Of a DNA stretch of 64,000 nt, positions 43,351-51,903 are shown piece after piece. A program made the translations under genes and the position numbers. The stretch spans positions 1 through 64,000 of the forward strand of contig JACQYL010000123.1 in the NCBI GenBank assembly GCA_016208165.1. Reading direction: 5' to 3'. The notes beneath the pieces were generated by a model. The model was not told the DNA's origin. It searched no databases and saw only the letters and a list, made by a program, of their open reading frames with translations. This DNA comes from Deltaproteobacteria bacterium. Lineage in GTDB: Bacteria > Desulfobacterota > Desulfarculia > JACQYL01. The first letter of the stretch is position 1, and every line of letters begins with the position of its first letter.

Positions 43351-44241
43351 ATGATTCACAAGAAGCCGGGCCCCATCACGGATCAGTTGTTTTTTCTGGG
43401 CGACGATCATATTGCCATGTACCTGATCAAAGGCCAGAAATACCTGATTATCGGCGGGGGCATGTCCTTTTCGGTCCCCCTGGTGGAACGCCAGCTGGAT
43501 GAATTCGGCATCGACCGGAAGCGTATATACGGCCTGTTGATTCTTCATTCCCATTTCGATCACTGCACGGCCGTCCCTTATTTTCAGAGGGCGTATCCCC
43601 ACCTCGAGATTATGGGCTCCGCTGAAACCAAGCGCATTTTCGGTATACCTAAAGCCGCCGAACTGATGTCCGGTTTCGAGGAAAGGGCGAGAACGATGCG
43701 GGGTATGGGACCGTCCTTTAAGGGCATAGACCTCTCGTTTTCTCCGCCGAAGCTGACGCGGGTGGTGGGCGAAGGCGATCAATTGGATCTTGGGAATGGC
43801 GTGGTCGTGCGGATCCTCGAGATCCCCGGACACAGCAAGTGCTGTCTGGGCGCTTACGTGCCTGAACTCAAGACTCTCTTTCCGTCTGATGGCGCGCCTA
43901 TTCCGGTACTCGAAAAAGATGAAATGTGTATCATGGCCAACGACGATTTGCCTGCATATATTGAATCCATGGAGAGAATGAGCGCGCTGGAAGTGGAAAT
44001 CTGCGCCTTCGAGCACGGCGGAGTTGTGAGCGGTGAGGAGGCCCGGTCCCACATTCAACGAGGCTTGGACGCGGCCCGATCCCTACGCGAGCAGCTCCGG
44101 GAACGGCTCGGAAAAGGCGAATCCGCGGAGGATCTGGCCCGCGAAATCATGCAACGATATACTACCGGAGACCATTTCGATTTCATTCCGGACAACGTGT
44201 TTCTCAGTGTAACCAAGCACATGGTGTCCAGTGCGGCCTGA
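43351..44241 (+). CDS. Metallo-beta-lactamase fold hydrolase
   Basis: A 296-residue MBL-fold protein. HSHFDH (near residue 67) is the HxHxDH zinc motif; PGHSKCC (near 170) supplies the next His, and FPSDGAPIP the bridging Asp. EHGG (near 227) provides the last His. Substrate unknown; such enzymes hydrolyse thioesters, phosphodiesters or lactones. ATG 43351 follows AAAGGA. Confidence 0.9.
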   Translation: MIHKKPGPITDQLFFLGDDHIAMYLIKGQKYLIIGGGMSFSVPLVERQLDEFGIDRKRIYGLLILHSHFDHCTAVPYFQRAYPHLEIMGSAETKRIFGIPKAAELMSGFEERARTMRGMGPSFKGIDLSFSPPKLTRVVGEGDQLDLGNGVVVRILEIPGHSKCCLGAYVPELKTLFPSDGAPIPVLEKDEMCIMANDDLPAYIESMERMSALEVEICAFEHGGVVSGEEARSHIQRGLDAARSLREQLRERLGKGESAEDLAREIMQRYTTGDHFDFIPDNVFLSVTKHMVSSAA

Positions 44242-44331
44242 ATCGGCTCCATGTAGTTCATGTATGGCAGGGCCCTGCGTTTCATCTCCGTTTAGGGCCT
44301 GCGTCAGATCCCTCGGAACCCGCCCGATGTC

Positions 44332-45063
44332 CTACAGGGCCATATTCAACACATCCACCTTGCCGGTGTCCTCTTCCATGATCTGAAGGCGGAGGTTTTT
44401 GGCGGAAGACGCCTCTCCGGGGAAAAAGAGAAATCCGTGGGCAATGGTTTTGGGCTGCACAGGGACATTCTCGAGGGTCTTCTCTCGAAGGTCGTTGATG
44501 ATTTCCTTGCGGGCTTCACCGGAGGCGTACCCTTTGGTTCCCCCGATGGTCGCTCCGGCCGCGCCGCCCAAAGCAGCACCTTTCCCCAGCGCCGCCCCGA
44601 CGTTGGCGCCGGTTACAATGCCTACCGCCGCGCCTATGATGGCTCCCGCCGCGGCCCCAAGCGCGCCGTGGTAAACGCCTTCTGAAACGATCTGCTTGCT
44701 CTGGGCATATTTGGTAGCCCGGTCATAGGCTATTTCCCTTTCAAGTATGGGCCATAAATTGCCCTCGTTATCTTCGAGGAAGGTCTGGCCGGGGTTGATT
44801 TTGATCGGATGATCGCCTCGATTGTCGAAAACCACCTGAACGGGAAGCATCCCGGCTCCCCGAACGTCAAATCCGAAGGCCTGTTCGGCGTGTTCCTTGT
44901 CAGCGTAAGCCTGGGCGCCGACCCATGCCCCTGCCACCTCTTTCGCATTGGAATACGATTCCGCCGCGCGAAAAGGCAGTGGTTTGGCTTTATAGGCCGT
45001 CGAGCAGGCGATCACAAGTGCAATTGAGAGTGCGATCGCCAAAATCTTACCGAAGTTCCGCAT
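44332..45063 (-). CDS. Glycine-zipper lipoprotein
   Basis: A 243-residue lipoprotein: signal ending LVIAC-S (lipobox Cys near residue 20), a beta region that includes a QVVFDNRGDHPIKI stretch, then a glycine-zipper double helix (GAAAGAIIGAAVGIVTG and GAALGKGAALGGAAGATIG, about 135-180) of the kind seen in envelope stress and colicin-type proteins. It probably anchors in a membrane and may insert the zipper into it. GGAGG lies upstream. Function unknown. Confidence 0.8.
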   Translation of the reverse strand: MRNFGKILAIALSIALVIACSTAYKAKPLPFRAAESYSNAKEVAGAWVGAQAYADKEHAEQAFGFDVRGAGMLPVQVVFDNRGDHPIKINPGQTFLEDNEGNLWPILEREIAYDRATKYAQSKQIVSEGVYHGALGAAAGAIIGAAVGIVTGANVGAALGKGAALGGAAGATIGGTKGYASGEARKEIINDLREKTLENVPVQPKTIAHGFLFFPGEASSAKNLRLQIMEEDTGKVDVLNMAL

Positions 45064-45541
45064 GGCTTGTCCTCCAGTCAGGTCACTATCGTGCGGGAAA
45101 GTACGTTAGTGTATTATTTTTGTATTTGAGGTTCTCCCGGACACGGATCAGTCCTACGCAATCCGGAATTATGGGAACATACAATACTCTAATTTTTCTT
45201 AATTGTAACACGCTTTCGATCCTTGGGAACAGCTGTAGGCCGCGACCCCGGAGGGCCTGAGTCAAAACCGGAACCGCTTGCCTCCAAACGTTCAGCCCAA
45301 CATCGGCGCCTGGGCTCAGAGACCAAAAAAATGATACAACGCGAATGTCGGCTTCCGCTCGTTCCACTCGCTACCTCAACCTTGTCTGCATCCTAATCCC
45401 TTACTGAGCGTGGGAGGCGCATCGCGCAGGTTGGGTCGAGCTCGGCGATACGCGACGACACTTGGGCGCCTCCAAAAAGGCGCGTCCCGGACGGCATCGA
45501 CTGTTTTTGCAATTATATTTGAATCGACTTAAACTTAAAAG
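45064..45541. other. Divergent intergenic region (lipoprotein / CheR-like)
   Basis: A+T-rich patches around 45105-45125 (lipoprotein side) and 45505-45540 (CheR-like side) may hold promoters, but no confident -35/-10 pair was found. Frames such as 45086-45367 minus have no family features. Confidence 0.45.
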
Positions 45542-46363
45542 ATGGATGACAAGGAGTTTCGGGAATTGCTCGACTGGTATGGGTACTCGTGGGAAGGATA
45601 CCGCCGGGTTCGAAAAGGAGTGATGAAGCGGATTTCCCGACACATGCAGGAGTTGGAATCCCGGTCCGTGAAGGAGTATGTGAGTCTGCTGGACGTACAG
45701 CCGGCGCAGAAAGCCCGAAGCGAGCGCCTGATGTCCGTCACCATAAGCCGCTTTTTAAGAGATCGGAGCATGTGGAATGCACTGGAGCGAGAAATTTTGC
45801 CGGATCAACTTTTAACGGCAGGGTCGTGTATGAAAATCTGGTGCGCCGGATGCGCTTGTGGGGAGGAAGTGTACACATTCCTGATAGTGTGGACCCGGTT
45901 GGAGGAACGCTGCGGCCCTCTCCCCGAGTTTGAATTATGGGCCACGGACATGAACGTGGAGGCGCTTACCAAAGCCCGGACAGGGATATATCCTCGCAGC
46001 AGTCTCAGAGAACTGCCGGATGAATGGCGATCCCGGTACTTTTCAGCTTCGGATGGGGGGAAAAGGTTCGCTGTTTCCGAGAGCTTGAAACACGGCATTC
46101 GCTGGGAGGTGCATTCCCTCGACCGCGAGAACCCTCCGGCATCGGGCTTTCAGCTGATCTTACTCAGGAACGGCATTCTAACGTATCTGTCCGGTGCGCG
46201 TCGGAACGATGCGTTCTTAAAGGTTTTTCAAAGCCTGGCCGCCGGAGGCGTCTTGGCCGTGGGCGCCCACGAGCAGTTGCCTTCATGTATATGCGGCCAA
46301 ATGGCGAAAACGAGTCATCCCCTCCTCCATCGGAAACGGCCTCTGGAAGGAGAAAATGGATGA
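45542..46363 (+). CDS. CheR-like methyltransferase with altered motifs
   Basis: A 273-residue protein with the CheR plan: helical N-terminal domain to about residue 90, then a SAM-binding domain. The SAM loop reads IWCAGCACGEEVY where CheR has AGCSTGEEPYS, and the later FCRNVLIYF is LLRNGILTYL. ATDMNVEALTKARTGIY and ELPDEWRSRYF are typical. CheR methylates glutamates of chemoreceptors; with no receptor, CheB or CheA nearby it is an orphan, and the substitutions leave activity open. No clear ribosome binding site precedes 45542. It overlaps the NTPase gene by 4 bases. Confidence 0.78.
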   Translation: MDDKEFRELLDWYGYSWEGYRRVRKGVMKRISRHMQELESRSVKEYVSLLDVQPAQKARSERLMSVTISRFLRDRSMWNALEREILPDQLLTAGSCMKIWCAGCACGEEVYTFLIVWTRLEERCGPLPEFELWATDMNVEALTKARTGIYPRSSLRELPDEWRSRYFSASDGGKRFAVSESLKHGIRWEVHSLDRENPPASGFQLILLRNGILTYLSGARRNDAFLKVFQSLAAGGVLAVGAHEQLPSCICGQMAKTSHPLLHRKRPLEGENG

Positions 46364-46872
46364 ACAGGGGAAACGTTCTCGTCACCGGGCCGCCGGGAAT
46401 CGGTAAATCCACGGTTATCGAGAAGTTGCTTCAGCGGCTGGGACTGCCCGCAACCGGCTTTTTCACACGTGAGATCCGGGAACAGGGGAGACGAGTAGGG
46501 TTTTCCATCCTCACGTGCGATGGCAGGGCGGGCGTACTGGCTCATGTCAACATAAAAAGCGCGCATCGCGTGGGCCGGTATGGGATCAATTTGGAGGCCC
46601 TGGATCGATTGGCCGTTCCCTCCATGGTTCCGCAAACGTCGAAACAGGTTGTTGTGATCGATGAGATCGGGAAAATGGAATGTTTCTCGAAGCTGTTTCG
46701 CGAAGCGGTCGTTCGAGCCCTCGATGCGGAGAATCGGGTGATCGGTTCCATTTCGATGAAAGGGGAATCCTTTATTCAGAACGTCAAGGCCCGGCCTGAT
46801 GTACTGCTGGTGAAGGTGTCGGAGGAGAATCGGGATTCTCTGGTGCCATACCTGCTGGAAGCGCTGTCATAA
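46360..46872 (+). CDS. THEP1-like nucleoside-triphosphatase
   Basis: A 170-residue P-loop protein of the NTPase_1/THEP1 family: Walker A GPPGIGKST near residue 10, FFTREIREQGRRVGF near 34, and Walker B VVVIDEIGKMEC near 100. It hydrolyses NTPs in vitro; its cellular job is unclear in this family. ATG 46360 overlaps the CheR-like stop (ATGA) and has GGAAGGAG upstream, so the two are coupled. Confidence 0.88.
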   Translation: MNRGNVLVTGPPGIGKSTVIEKLLQRLGLPATGFFTREIREQGRRVGFSILTCDGRAGVLAHVNIKSAHRVGRYGINLEALDRLAVPSMVPQTSKQVVVIDEIGKMECFSKLFREAVVRALDAENRVIGSISMKGESFIQNVKARPDVLLVKVSEENRDSLVPYLLEALS

Positions 46873-46974
46873 CAAGGTCGTTTGATTAATCAGACCATCA
46901 TGATGTAAAAGGATAGGGTCCGATCGGCAAGGCCGTCTATCGCAAATGAACCCGACGGAAGCAAAACAGAGACC

Positions 46975-48330
46975 ATGAGAACCGAAAAATCGCCCGACAG
47001 CAGGGATTTTCAGAATTTGGAATCGAATACCGGCTCCCCATTTGCTCCTTTAGCTCAGCGAATGAGACCGAACGATCTGGATGAATTCGTGGGGCAAAAG
47101 CATCTTCTCGGAGAGGGGAAACTCTTGCGTCACCTGGCCCGGAGCGGGGAACGGGCTTCCATTATTTTCTGGGGACCGCCCGGTTCCGGTAAGACCTCGC
47201 TCTGCAGGATTCTGGCGAACCGAATGGGGGGGCGTGTCGAGACCATTTCCGCGGTTCTGTCGGGTGTGAAGGAGCTTAGAAAAATCGTCGAAGGCGCCGA
47301 GTCGAATCGTGACGTGCCTACGCTCTTGTTTGTGGATGAGATCCACCGCTGGAACAAAGCGCAGCAAGACGCCTTGTTGCCTTATGTCGAAAACGGGCTC
47401 CTTACGCTGCTTGGATCTACAACCGAGAATCCATCGTTCGAGATCATTCCGCCGTTGCTGTCCCGCACCCGGGTCCTGGTGCTTCGCCCCTTGGAAACCG
47501 AGGAAGTGATCGGGATTCTTCGCGCCGCTCTTGCGGACAGGCAACGGGGGCTGGGGGAGGCCGGCATCGAGGCGGACGAAGAGGCCCTTGTGTTCCTGGC
47601 GGAATTCAGCTCCGGGGACGCCCGGGTTGCGCTGAATCAGCTCGAGTTGGCGGTGGGAGTGCTGTCATCCATGTCCGAAAGGCCGCGTCGGTTAAACCTG
47701 GAGCTCTTGAAAGAGATCTCTCAAAAGAGGATCCCGAGTTATGATAAAGACGGCGAAGCACACTACGATTTAATATCAGCCTTCATCAAGAGCATGAGAG
47801 GAAGTGATCCCGACGCGGCGGTCTACTGGCTGGCCCGCATGCTGGAGGCGGGGGAGGATCCGCGCTTCTTGGCCAGGCGGATGGTCATTCTGGCCTCGGA
47901 AGACGTAGGAAACGCGGATCCGAGGGCGCTGCAGGTAGCTGTTGCCGCCTTTCAGGCTTTCGAGTTCGTTGGATTGCCGGAGGGTTACCTGCCCCTGGCT
48001 CATGCGGCGATCTATCTGGCTGCCGCTCCAAAAAGCAACGCAGTGTACACGGCCTACAAGGACGCGGAAAAAGAAGTAAAAACGAAGGGGTCCCTTCCGG
48101 TTCCGTTTCACTTGAGAAACGCGCCGACTGAGTTGATGAAAAAAATGGGCTACGCCAAAGGATACCAATACGACCACGATTATGAGAACGCGTATTCGGG
48201 TCAGGTCCATCTTCCGGCGCAGCTTGCCGGCAAAGTGTTCTATCAGCCTCGGAGCAGAGGCTACGAGAAAAAGCTGGGCGAGTGGCTGGCATGGCTCAAG
48301 AGAGCCCATAAGGCAAGGGATCCACAATAG
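46975..48330 (+). CDS. rarA: Replication-associated recombination protein A (AAA+ ATPase)
   Basis: A 451-residue RarA/MgsA, a clamp-loader-like AAA+ ATPase acting at stalled forks. Walker A GPPGSGKTSL (near 68), Walker B VDEIHRWNKAQQDALL (near 122), sensor 1 LLGSTTENPSFE (near 145) and the C-terminal MGYAKGYQYDHDYENAYSGQ region are all present at family length. It starts about 100 bases after the NTPase gene. Confidence 0.96.
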   Translation: MRTEKSPDSRDFQNLESNTGSPFAPLAQRMRPNDLDEFVGQKHLLGEGKLLRHLARSGERASIIFWGPPGSGKTSLCRILANRMGGRVETISAVLSGVKELRKIVEGAESNRDVPTLLFVDEIHRWNKAQQDALLPYVENGLLTLLGSTTENPSFEIIPPLLSRTRVLVLRPLETEEVIGILRAALADRQRGLGEAGIEADEEALVFLAEFSSGDARVALNQLELAVGVLSSMSERPRRLNLELLKEISQKRIPSYDKDGEAHYDLISAFIKSMRGSDPDAAVYWLARMLEAGEDPRFLARRMVILASEDVGNADPRALQVAVAAFQAFEFVGLPEGYLPLAHAAIYLAAAPKSNAVYTAYKDAEKEVKTKGSLPVPFHLRNAPTELMKKMGYAKGYQYDHDYENAYSGQVHLPAQLAGKVFYQPRSRGYEKKLGEWLAWLKRAHKARDPQ

Positions 48331-48468
48331 AACCGGCAGTAACATAGGCGTTGTTTTGTCCTGCCGGGGAAATACGGACACAGGTTTCCTGAACAGCCCC
48401 ACCAATTTTGAACACGGAGACCTCGACTTCGGCGGAACGGCGGGGGCCCCGGAAGAATGATGAGTTCC

Positions 48469-48492
48469 CGAACCCCGTCCGGGCGGGGTTCG
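48469..48492. repeat. Hairpin between rarA and the histidine kinase
   Basis: CGAACCCCG (48469-48477) pairs perfectly with CGGGGTTCG (48484-48492) around TCCGGG. No T-run follows. It may reduce read-through from rarA into the two-component operon. Confidence 0.55.
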
Positions 48493-48561
48493 GAGGTGCT
48501 CGCGGGCGTCACGCCCTCGGGTGGTGTTGGACTGCAACTCAGGCATCCGGTTAATACACTC

Positions 48562-50091
48562 ATGCATACGACACAACATAATGAGCTGGAACTTCAAGGA
48601 AAAGCGCTGAAGCCCTTTCGTTTGGTCAAGTATTTCTCGGTGGCCAGTTTCGTGGTGATCCTTGTGGCTACAATCCTATTGTCCTTCTTCTTCTTCCAGA
48701 GGGACAAGAGCATGCTGCTCAAACGGAACGAGGAGTTCGCCGTGCTGCTGGCCGAGAATTTGAACCATCAGGTGTTTCAGAAATTCGTAATGCCCACGGC
48801 ATTGGTCTATGGAAAAATGTCGTTAAGGGATCCCAAGCAGTATAATTTGTTGGATAAAGTGGTTCGCGGCACCACATACGGTTTCAACGTCGAACGTGTC
48901 GTTATTTATAGTCACGATGACTTGATGGTCTACTCGACCGAGTACACCATCGACCAGATGCTCGAAAAAAGCCGGCAGGAGGGACCGTTCGGGCTTTCCA
49001 TCAAGCCTGACGAACACTATCTGAGCGCACTCAGGGGCAGAGCGTCTTCTTTGCTCGAGACAACAGGTTCTATCGCGAGCCTGCTGGTGCGCGGCGATCG
49101 AGGTGACGGCGTCAGACTTTTGAGTACTTATGCTCCCTTTCGAGTGGATCTGACGCTGGAAACCAAATCGGAGAAAGTCATCGGCGTTTTGAAGATCACT
49201 CAGGACATTACCGTCGGTTATCTGTCCATATTGAAAAACCAGACGTTGACCATCGCCATTTTTATAGTGGTAATGACGTTTCTGTTTGTCAGCCTTCTGC
49301 TGATCGTCCACAGGGCGCAGCGGATCATCCATCGACGCGCTGAAGAGAAGAAACGGCTCGAAGAACAGCTCAATCATGCCGAACGTCTTGCCGGCCTGGG
49401 CCAGATGGTGGCGGGCGTAAGCCATGAAATCCGTAATCCGTTGGGAATCATTCGAAGTACGGGAGAAATGCTGGCGCAGAGAATGGAAAAGTACGAGCCG
49501 GGTAACCGGCTTTCCCAGGTGATTGTCGAAGAATCGACGCGCCTGGACCGGATTGTAACGGAATTTCTGGATTTTGCCAGGCCACAGGTACCGAATCCGG
49601 TACCGTACGATCTTCGTCAGTTGATCCTCAGAAACCTCGAAGTCTTGGAGCCCGAGTCGAACCGGTTTCAGATAGAGATACAGACCTCTCTGCAAGCCGA
49701 CCTGGAGCCCATACACATCGATCCTAATCTGATGTACCGGGGACTCCTGAATGTATTCAACAACGCCATCCAGTCCATGCCGGACGGTGGAAAGATGCGC
49801 GTTTCTCTGTCCAATGGCATGCATGCCGGCGTTCCCGTTCAAACGGTGCAGGTGGAGGACACGGGAGACGGCGTACCGGCCGAAACCCTCAAACATATTT
49901 TCCAGCCTTTTTTCACTACTCGGGAAAAGGGTACCGGACTGGGGCTTTCCATCGTGAAGAATATTGTAGAGGGGCATGGAGGCTGGATTGACGTAGAGAG
50001 CCCGGTGACAAGCGACTTGAACCCTTCACGAGACAGGGGCACACGGTTTACGATCATCCTGCCCATGCGCCGGGAAAGCATCTACCAATAA
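48562..50091 (+). CDS. Membrane sensor histidine kinase (NtrB/ZraS-like)
   Basis: A 509-residue sensor: membrane helix about 17-42, periplasmic domain about 43-225, second helix about 226-250, a coiled linker, then HisKA with the phospho-His in VSHEIRNPLG (near 286) and HATPase with NNAIQSMP, DTGDGVP and GTGLGLS. It should phosphorylate the NtrC-type regulator 10 bases downstream. ATG 48562 is chosen since it leads straight to the first helix; an in-frame ATG at 48457 would add 35 Gly/Ser-rich residues, and neither has a strong ribosome binding site. The stimulus is unknown. Confidence 0.9.
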   Translation: MHTTQHNELELQGKALKPFRLVKYFSVASFVVILVATILLSFFFFQRDKSMLLKRNEEFAVLLAENLNHQVFQKFVMPTALVYGKMSLRDPKQYNLLDKVVRGTTYGFNVERVVIYSHDDLMVYSTEYTIDQMLEKSRQEGPFGLSIKPDEHYLSALRGRASSLLETTGSIASLLVRGDRGDGVRLLSTYAPFRVDLTLETKSEKVIGVLKITQDITVGYLSILKNQTLTIAIFIVVMTFLFVSLLLIVHRAQRIIHRRAEEKKRLEEQLNHAERLAGLGQMVAGVSHEIRNPLGIIRSTGEMLAQRMEKYEPGNRLSQVIVEESTRLDRIVTEFLDFARPQVPNPVPYDLRQLILRNLEVLEPESNRFQIEIQTSLQADLEPIHIDPNLMYRGLLNVFNNAIQSMPDGGKMRVSLSNGMHAGVPVQTVQVEDTGDGVPAETLKHIFQPFFTTREKGTGLGLSIVKNIVEGHGGWIDVESPVTSDLNPSRDRGTRFTIILPMRRESIYQ

Positions 50092-50101
50092 AGGAAACCA
50101 C

Positions 50102-51469
50102 ATGGAAACCATACTGATCGTCGACGACGAAAAGAACTATCTCGTCGTGCTCGAGACGCTGTTGAGCGAGGAAGGATATGAGGTACTGACCGCCGAAAGC
50201 GTGGTTGATGCCATGAGGAAATGGCGCGACAGCGATTTGGATCTGATCGTTACCGATATGAAGATGCCTAAAGTCAGTGGGATAGAACTGCTCGAAATGG
50301 TGAAGAAGCAGGATACGGACCTTCCCGTAATCATGATGACCGCCTACGGTACGGTGGAAAAAGCCGTGGAAGCCATGAAGAAAGGAGCATTCGACTACGT
50401 CACCAAACCATTCCAGAATCAGGAGCTGAAACTCACTGTCCGGAAAGCCCTGGAAATGCACCGCCTGCTCAAACAAAATCGCTTGCTGAACAAGGAACTC
50501 AGCGAGCGATACCAGTTCGATAACATTGTGGGCAAGTCCAAAGCCATGTTGAAAGTGTACGAACTGGTACAGAAGGTGGCGAATACAAAGGCTACGGTGC
50601 TCATCAGCGGTGAAAGCGGCACCGGGAAGGAACTCATCGCAAGGTCCATCCATTTCAATAGCGACCGAAAGGGAATGCCCTTCATTTCCGTAAACTGTTC
50701 GGCGCTAACGGATACCCTGCTGGAAAGCGAGCTGTTCGGACACGAAAAAGGTTCTTTTACGGGCGCCGTATCCATGCGAAAGGGGCGTTTCGAATTGGCG
50801 GACACGGGAACGCTCTTCCTGGATGAGGTTGGCGACATGTCGTCCAATCTTCAGGTCAAGCTCCTGCGCGTGCTTCAGGAGAGGGAGTTTGAGCGCGTGG
50901 GTGGAAACCGGACCATCTCTGTCGATACACGGATCATCGCGGCCACAAACAAAGATCTATGGTCGGAAGTACAGGAGGGGAATTTTCGGGAGGACCTTTA
51001 TTTCAGGCTGAATGTAGTGCATATCAACGTTCCTCCCTTACGCGAACGGGCGGACGATATTTCGTTGTTGGTTTCGTATTTCCTCAAGAAATACTCGGAG
51101 GAAAACGGCAGGGGACCTATGGAATTGAGCCAGGAAGCCTGGCGCATCCTATTGAGTCACAAATGGCCCGGCAACGTGCGGGAACTCGAGAACGCCATTG
51201 AAAGAGCCGTGATACTGTGTAATGAGAAGCAAATTAGGAAAGACGACCTGCCGGAGGAACTCCTGGTCGTGAAACAGTCGGAATTCGACGTCGACCGGTG
51301 CGTTCCCATCGGTAAGAAACTTCCGGACGCGCTGGCTGAAATCGAGGAGAAAATGCTCAGGCGCGCTTTGAAGCAGAGCGAGAACGTTCAAACACGAGCT
51401 GCGGAACTGTTGGGCATCGAAAAGAATCTTCTTCGCTACAAGATGAAAAAATATAATATCGTACTTTGA
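50102..51469 (+). CDS. Sigma-54-dependent response regulator (NtrC/ZraR-type)
   Basis: A 455-residue activator. Receiver: IVDDEKNY acidic pair and the phospho-Asp in DLIVTDMKMP. AAA+ domain: Walker A GESGTGKE, the sigma-54 contact loop as GSFTGA (usual form GAFTGA), Walker B TLFLDEVGDM. Fis-type helix-turn-helix at the end (TRAAELLGIEKNLLRYKMKKY). Paired with the kinase just upstream. The Ser in the loop is a tolerated variant in some activators. Targets are unknown; the flagellin lies next door on the other strand. Confidence 0.94.
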   Translation: METILIVDDEKNYLVVLETLLSEEGYEVLTAESVVDAMRKWRDSDLDLIVTDMKMPKVSGIELLEMVKKQDTDLPVIMMTAYGTVEKAVEAMKKGAFDYVTKPFQNQELKLTVRKALEMHRLLKQNRLLNKELSERYQFDNIVGKSKAMLKVYELVQKVANTKATVLISGESGTGKELIARSIHFNSDRKGMPFISVNCSALTDTLLESELFGHEKGSFTGAVSMRKGRFELADTGTLFLDEVGDMSSNLQVKLLRVLQEREFERVGGNRTISVDTRIIAATNKDLWSEVQEGNFREDLYFRLNVVHINVPPLRERADDISLLVSYFLKKYSEENGRGPMELSQEAWRILLSHKWPGNVRELENAIERAVILCNEKQIRKDDLPEELLVVKQSEFDVDRCVPIGKKLPDALAEIEEKMLRRALKQSENVQTRAAELLGIEKNLLRYKMKKYNIVL

Positions 51470-51585
51470 AGCGGTACAATTTTCTTTACCAGAATAAGTT
51501 ACGGGATATCAGACTCTTATTCGACAGCAGAAAAAACGGGGGATATGAACGGTAAAACATTTTTTACTTTTGTGTTCGCATCGCG

Positions 51586-51614
51586 TTGAAGGCAATACAA
51601 TGGCTGGATATAAT
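51586..51614 (+). promoter_or_regulatory. Sigma-70-type promoter, TTGAAG-17-TATAAT
   Basis: TTGAAG (51586-51591), a 17-base spacer, then a perfect TATAAT (51609-51614). It directs transcription into 51621 onward, antisense to the leftward small frame and away from the upstream regulator gene. Confidence 0.6.
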
Positions 51615-51620
51615 CTATTG

Positions 51621-51721
51621 ATATAATTCACTGTTTTTCATTTCGCCGGGCTTTACTGGTTTGGCCCGAAACTTGCTTTTGCAATAGGGCAAGTAACCCC
51701 CGCAACGGTAGGCGGCTTTTT
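51621..51721 (+). ncRNA. Candidate structured small RNA
   Basis: Following the promoter, three possible hairpins occur: TTTC-GGGC with GCCC-GAAA (about 51640-51670), ACTTGC with GCAAGT (51671-51694), and CCGC with GCGG (51700-51715) followed by CTTTTTC, a plausible terminator. About 100 nt. It is not a riboswitch I recognise. It overlaps the leftward 23-codon frame, so only one may be real, or the two may be an antisense pair. Confidence 0.35.
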
Positions 51722-51724
51722 CAT
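51653..51724 (-). CDS. Possible 23-residue small protein downstream of flagellin
   Basis: ATG 51724 is preceded by AAAGGAG at 9-base spacing, an excellent site, and opens a 23-codon frame (MKKPPTVAGV, ends SFGPNQ). In the neighbouring phase the same DNA encodes a Cys- and Lys-rich peptide (AAYRCGGYLPYCKSKF) reaching 51615, which one extra A in the initial A-run would join to the ATG. Neither product is recognised. Confidence 0.35.
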   Translation of the reverse strand: MKKPPTVAGVTCPIAKASFGPNQ

Positions 51725-51746
51725 AACTCTTTTCTCCTTTCTTGTT

Positions 51747-51779
51747 AATGCCAACCGGACTAACAGTCCGGTTGGCATT
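51747..51779. repeat. Perfect 15-base inverted repeat
   Basis: AATGCCAACCGGACT (51747-51761) and AGTCCGGTTGGCATT (51765-51779) are exact inverse copies around AAC. No long T-run flanks it on either strand. It lies just upstream of the small leftward frame and could gate its translation or stop transcription from the plus-strand promoter. Confidence 0.7.
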
Positions 51780-51842
51780 CCTTTGTGTGCCGAAGGCCCC
51801 CAGAACCACCCATAAGGACAGGTCGCTTTTCCAGGGTATTCG

Positions 51843-51890
51843 AAAAAAAGGGCCTCTCGGCGGCGACCCATGACTGAAACCGCCGAGAGG
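51843..51890 (-). terminator. Intrinsic terminator of flagellin
   Basis: On the minus strand CCTCTCGGCGG and CCGCCGAGAGG form an 11-base stem (51880-51890 with 51853-51863), followed by CCC and seven T. It lies 14 bases after the flagellin stop. Confidence 0.92.
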
Positions 51891-51903
51891 GTTAGGGGAA
51901 CGC

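Larger units (their letters stand above)
51470..51903. other. Structured intergenic region between the NtrC-type regulator and flagellin
   Basis: Contains a rightward consensus promoter (51586-51614), a candidate structured small RNA (about 51621-51721), a leftward 23-codon frame with a good ribosome binding site (51653-51724), a perfect 15-base inverted repeat (51747-51779) and the flagellin terminator (51843-51890). Confidence 0.55.

Noticed and set aside
48823-49977. 384-codon minus-strand frame opposite the histidine kinase
   Set aside because: Shadow of a kinase with complete HisKA and HATPase motifs.
51640-51721. Cyclic-di-GMP (GEMM-I) riboswitch
   Set aside because: Some short blocks (AGGGCAAG, GGTAGGCGG) look similar but the order and pairing do not match, and no gene follows in the right direction.
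51653-51724. Type I toxin-antitoxin pair
   Set aside because: The small peptide is not hydrophobic as such toxins are, so the antisense arrangement alone is not enough.
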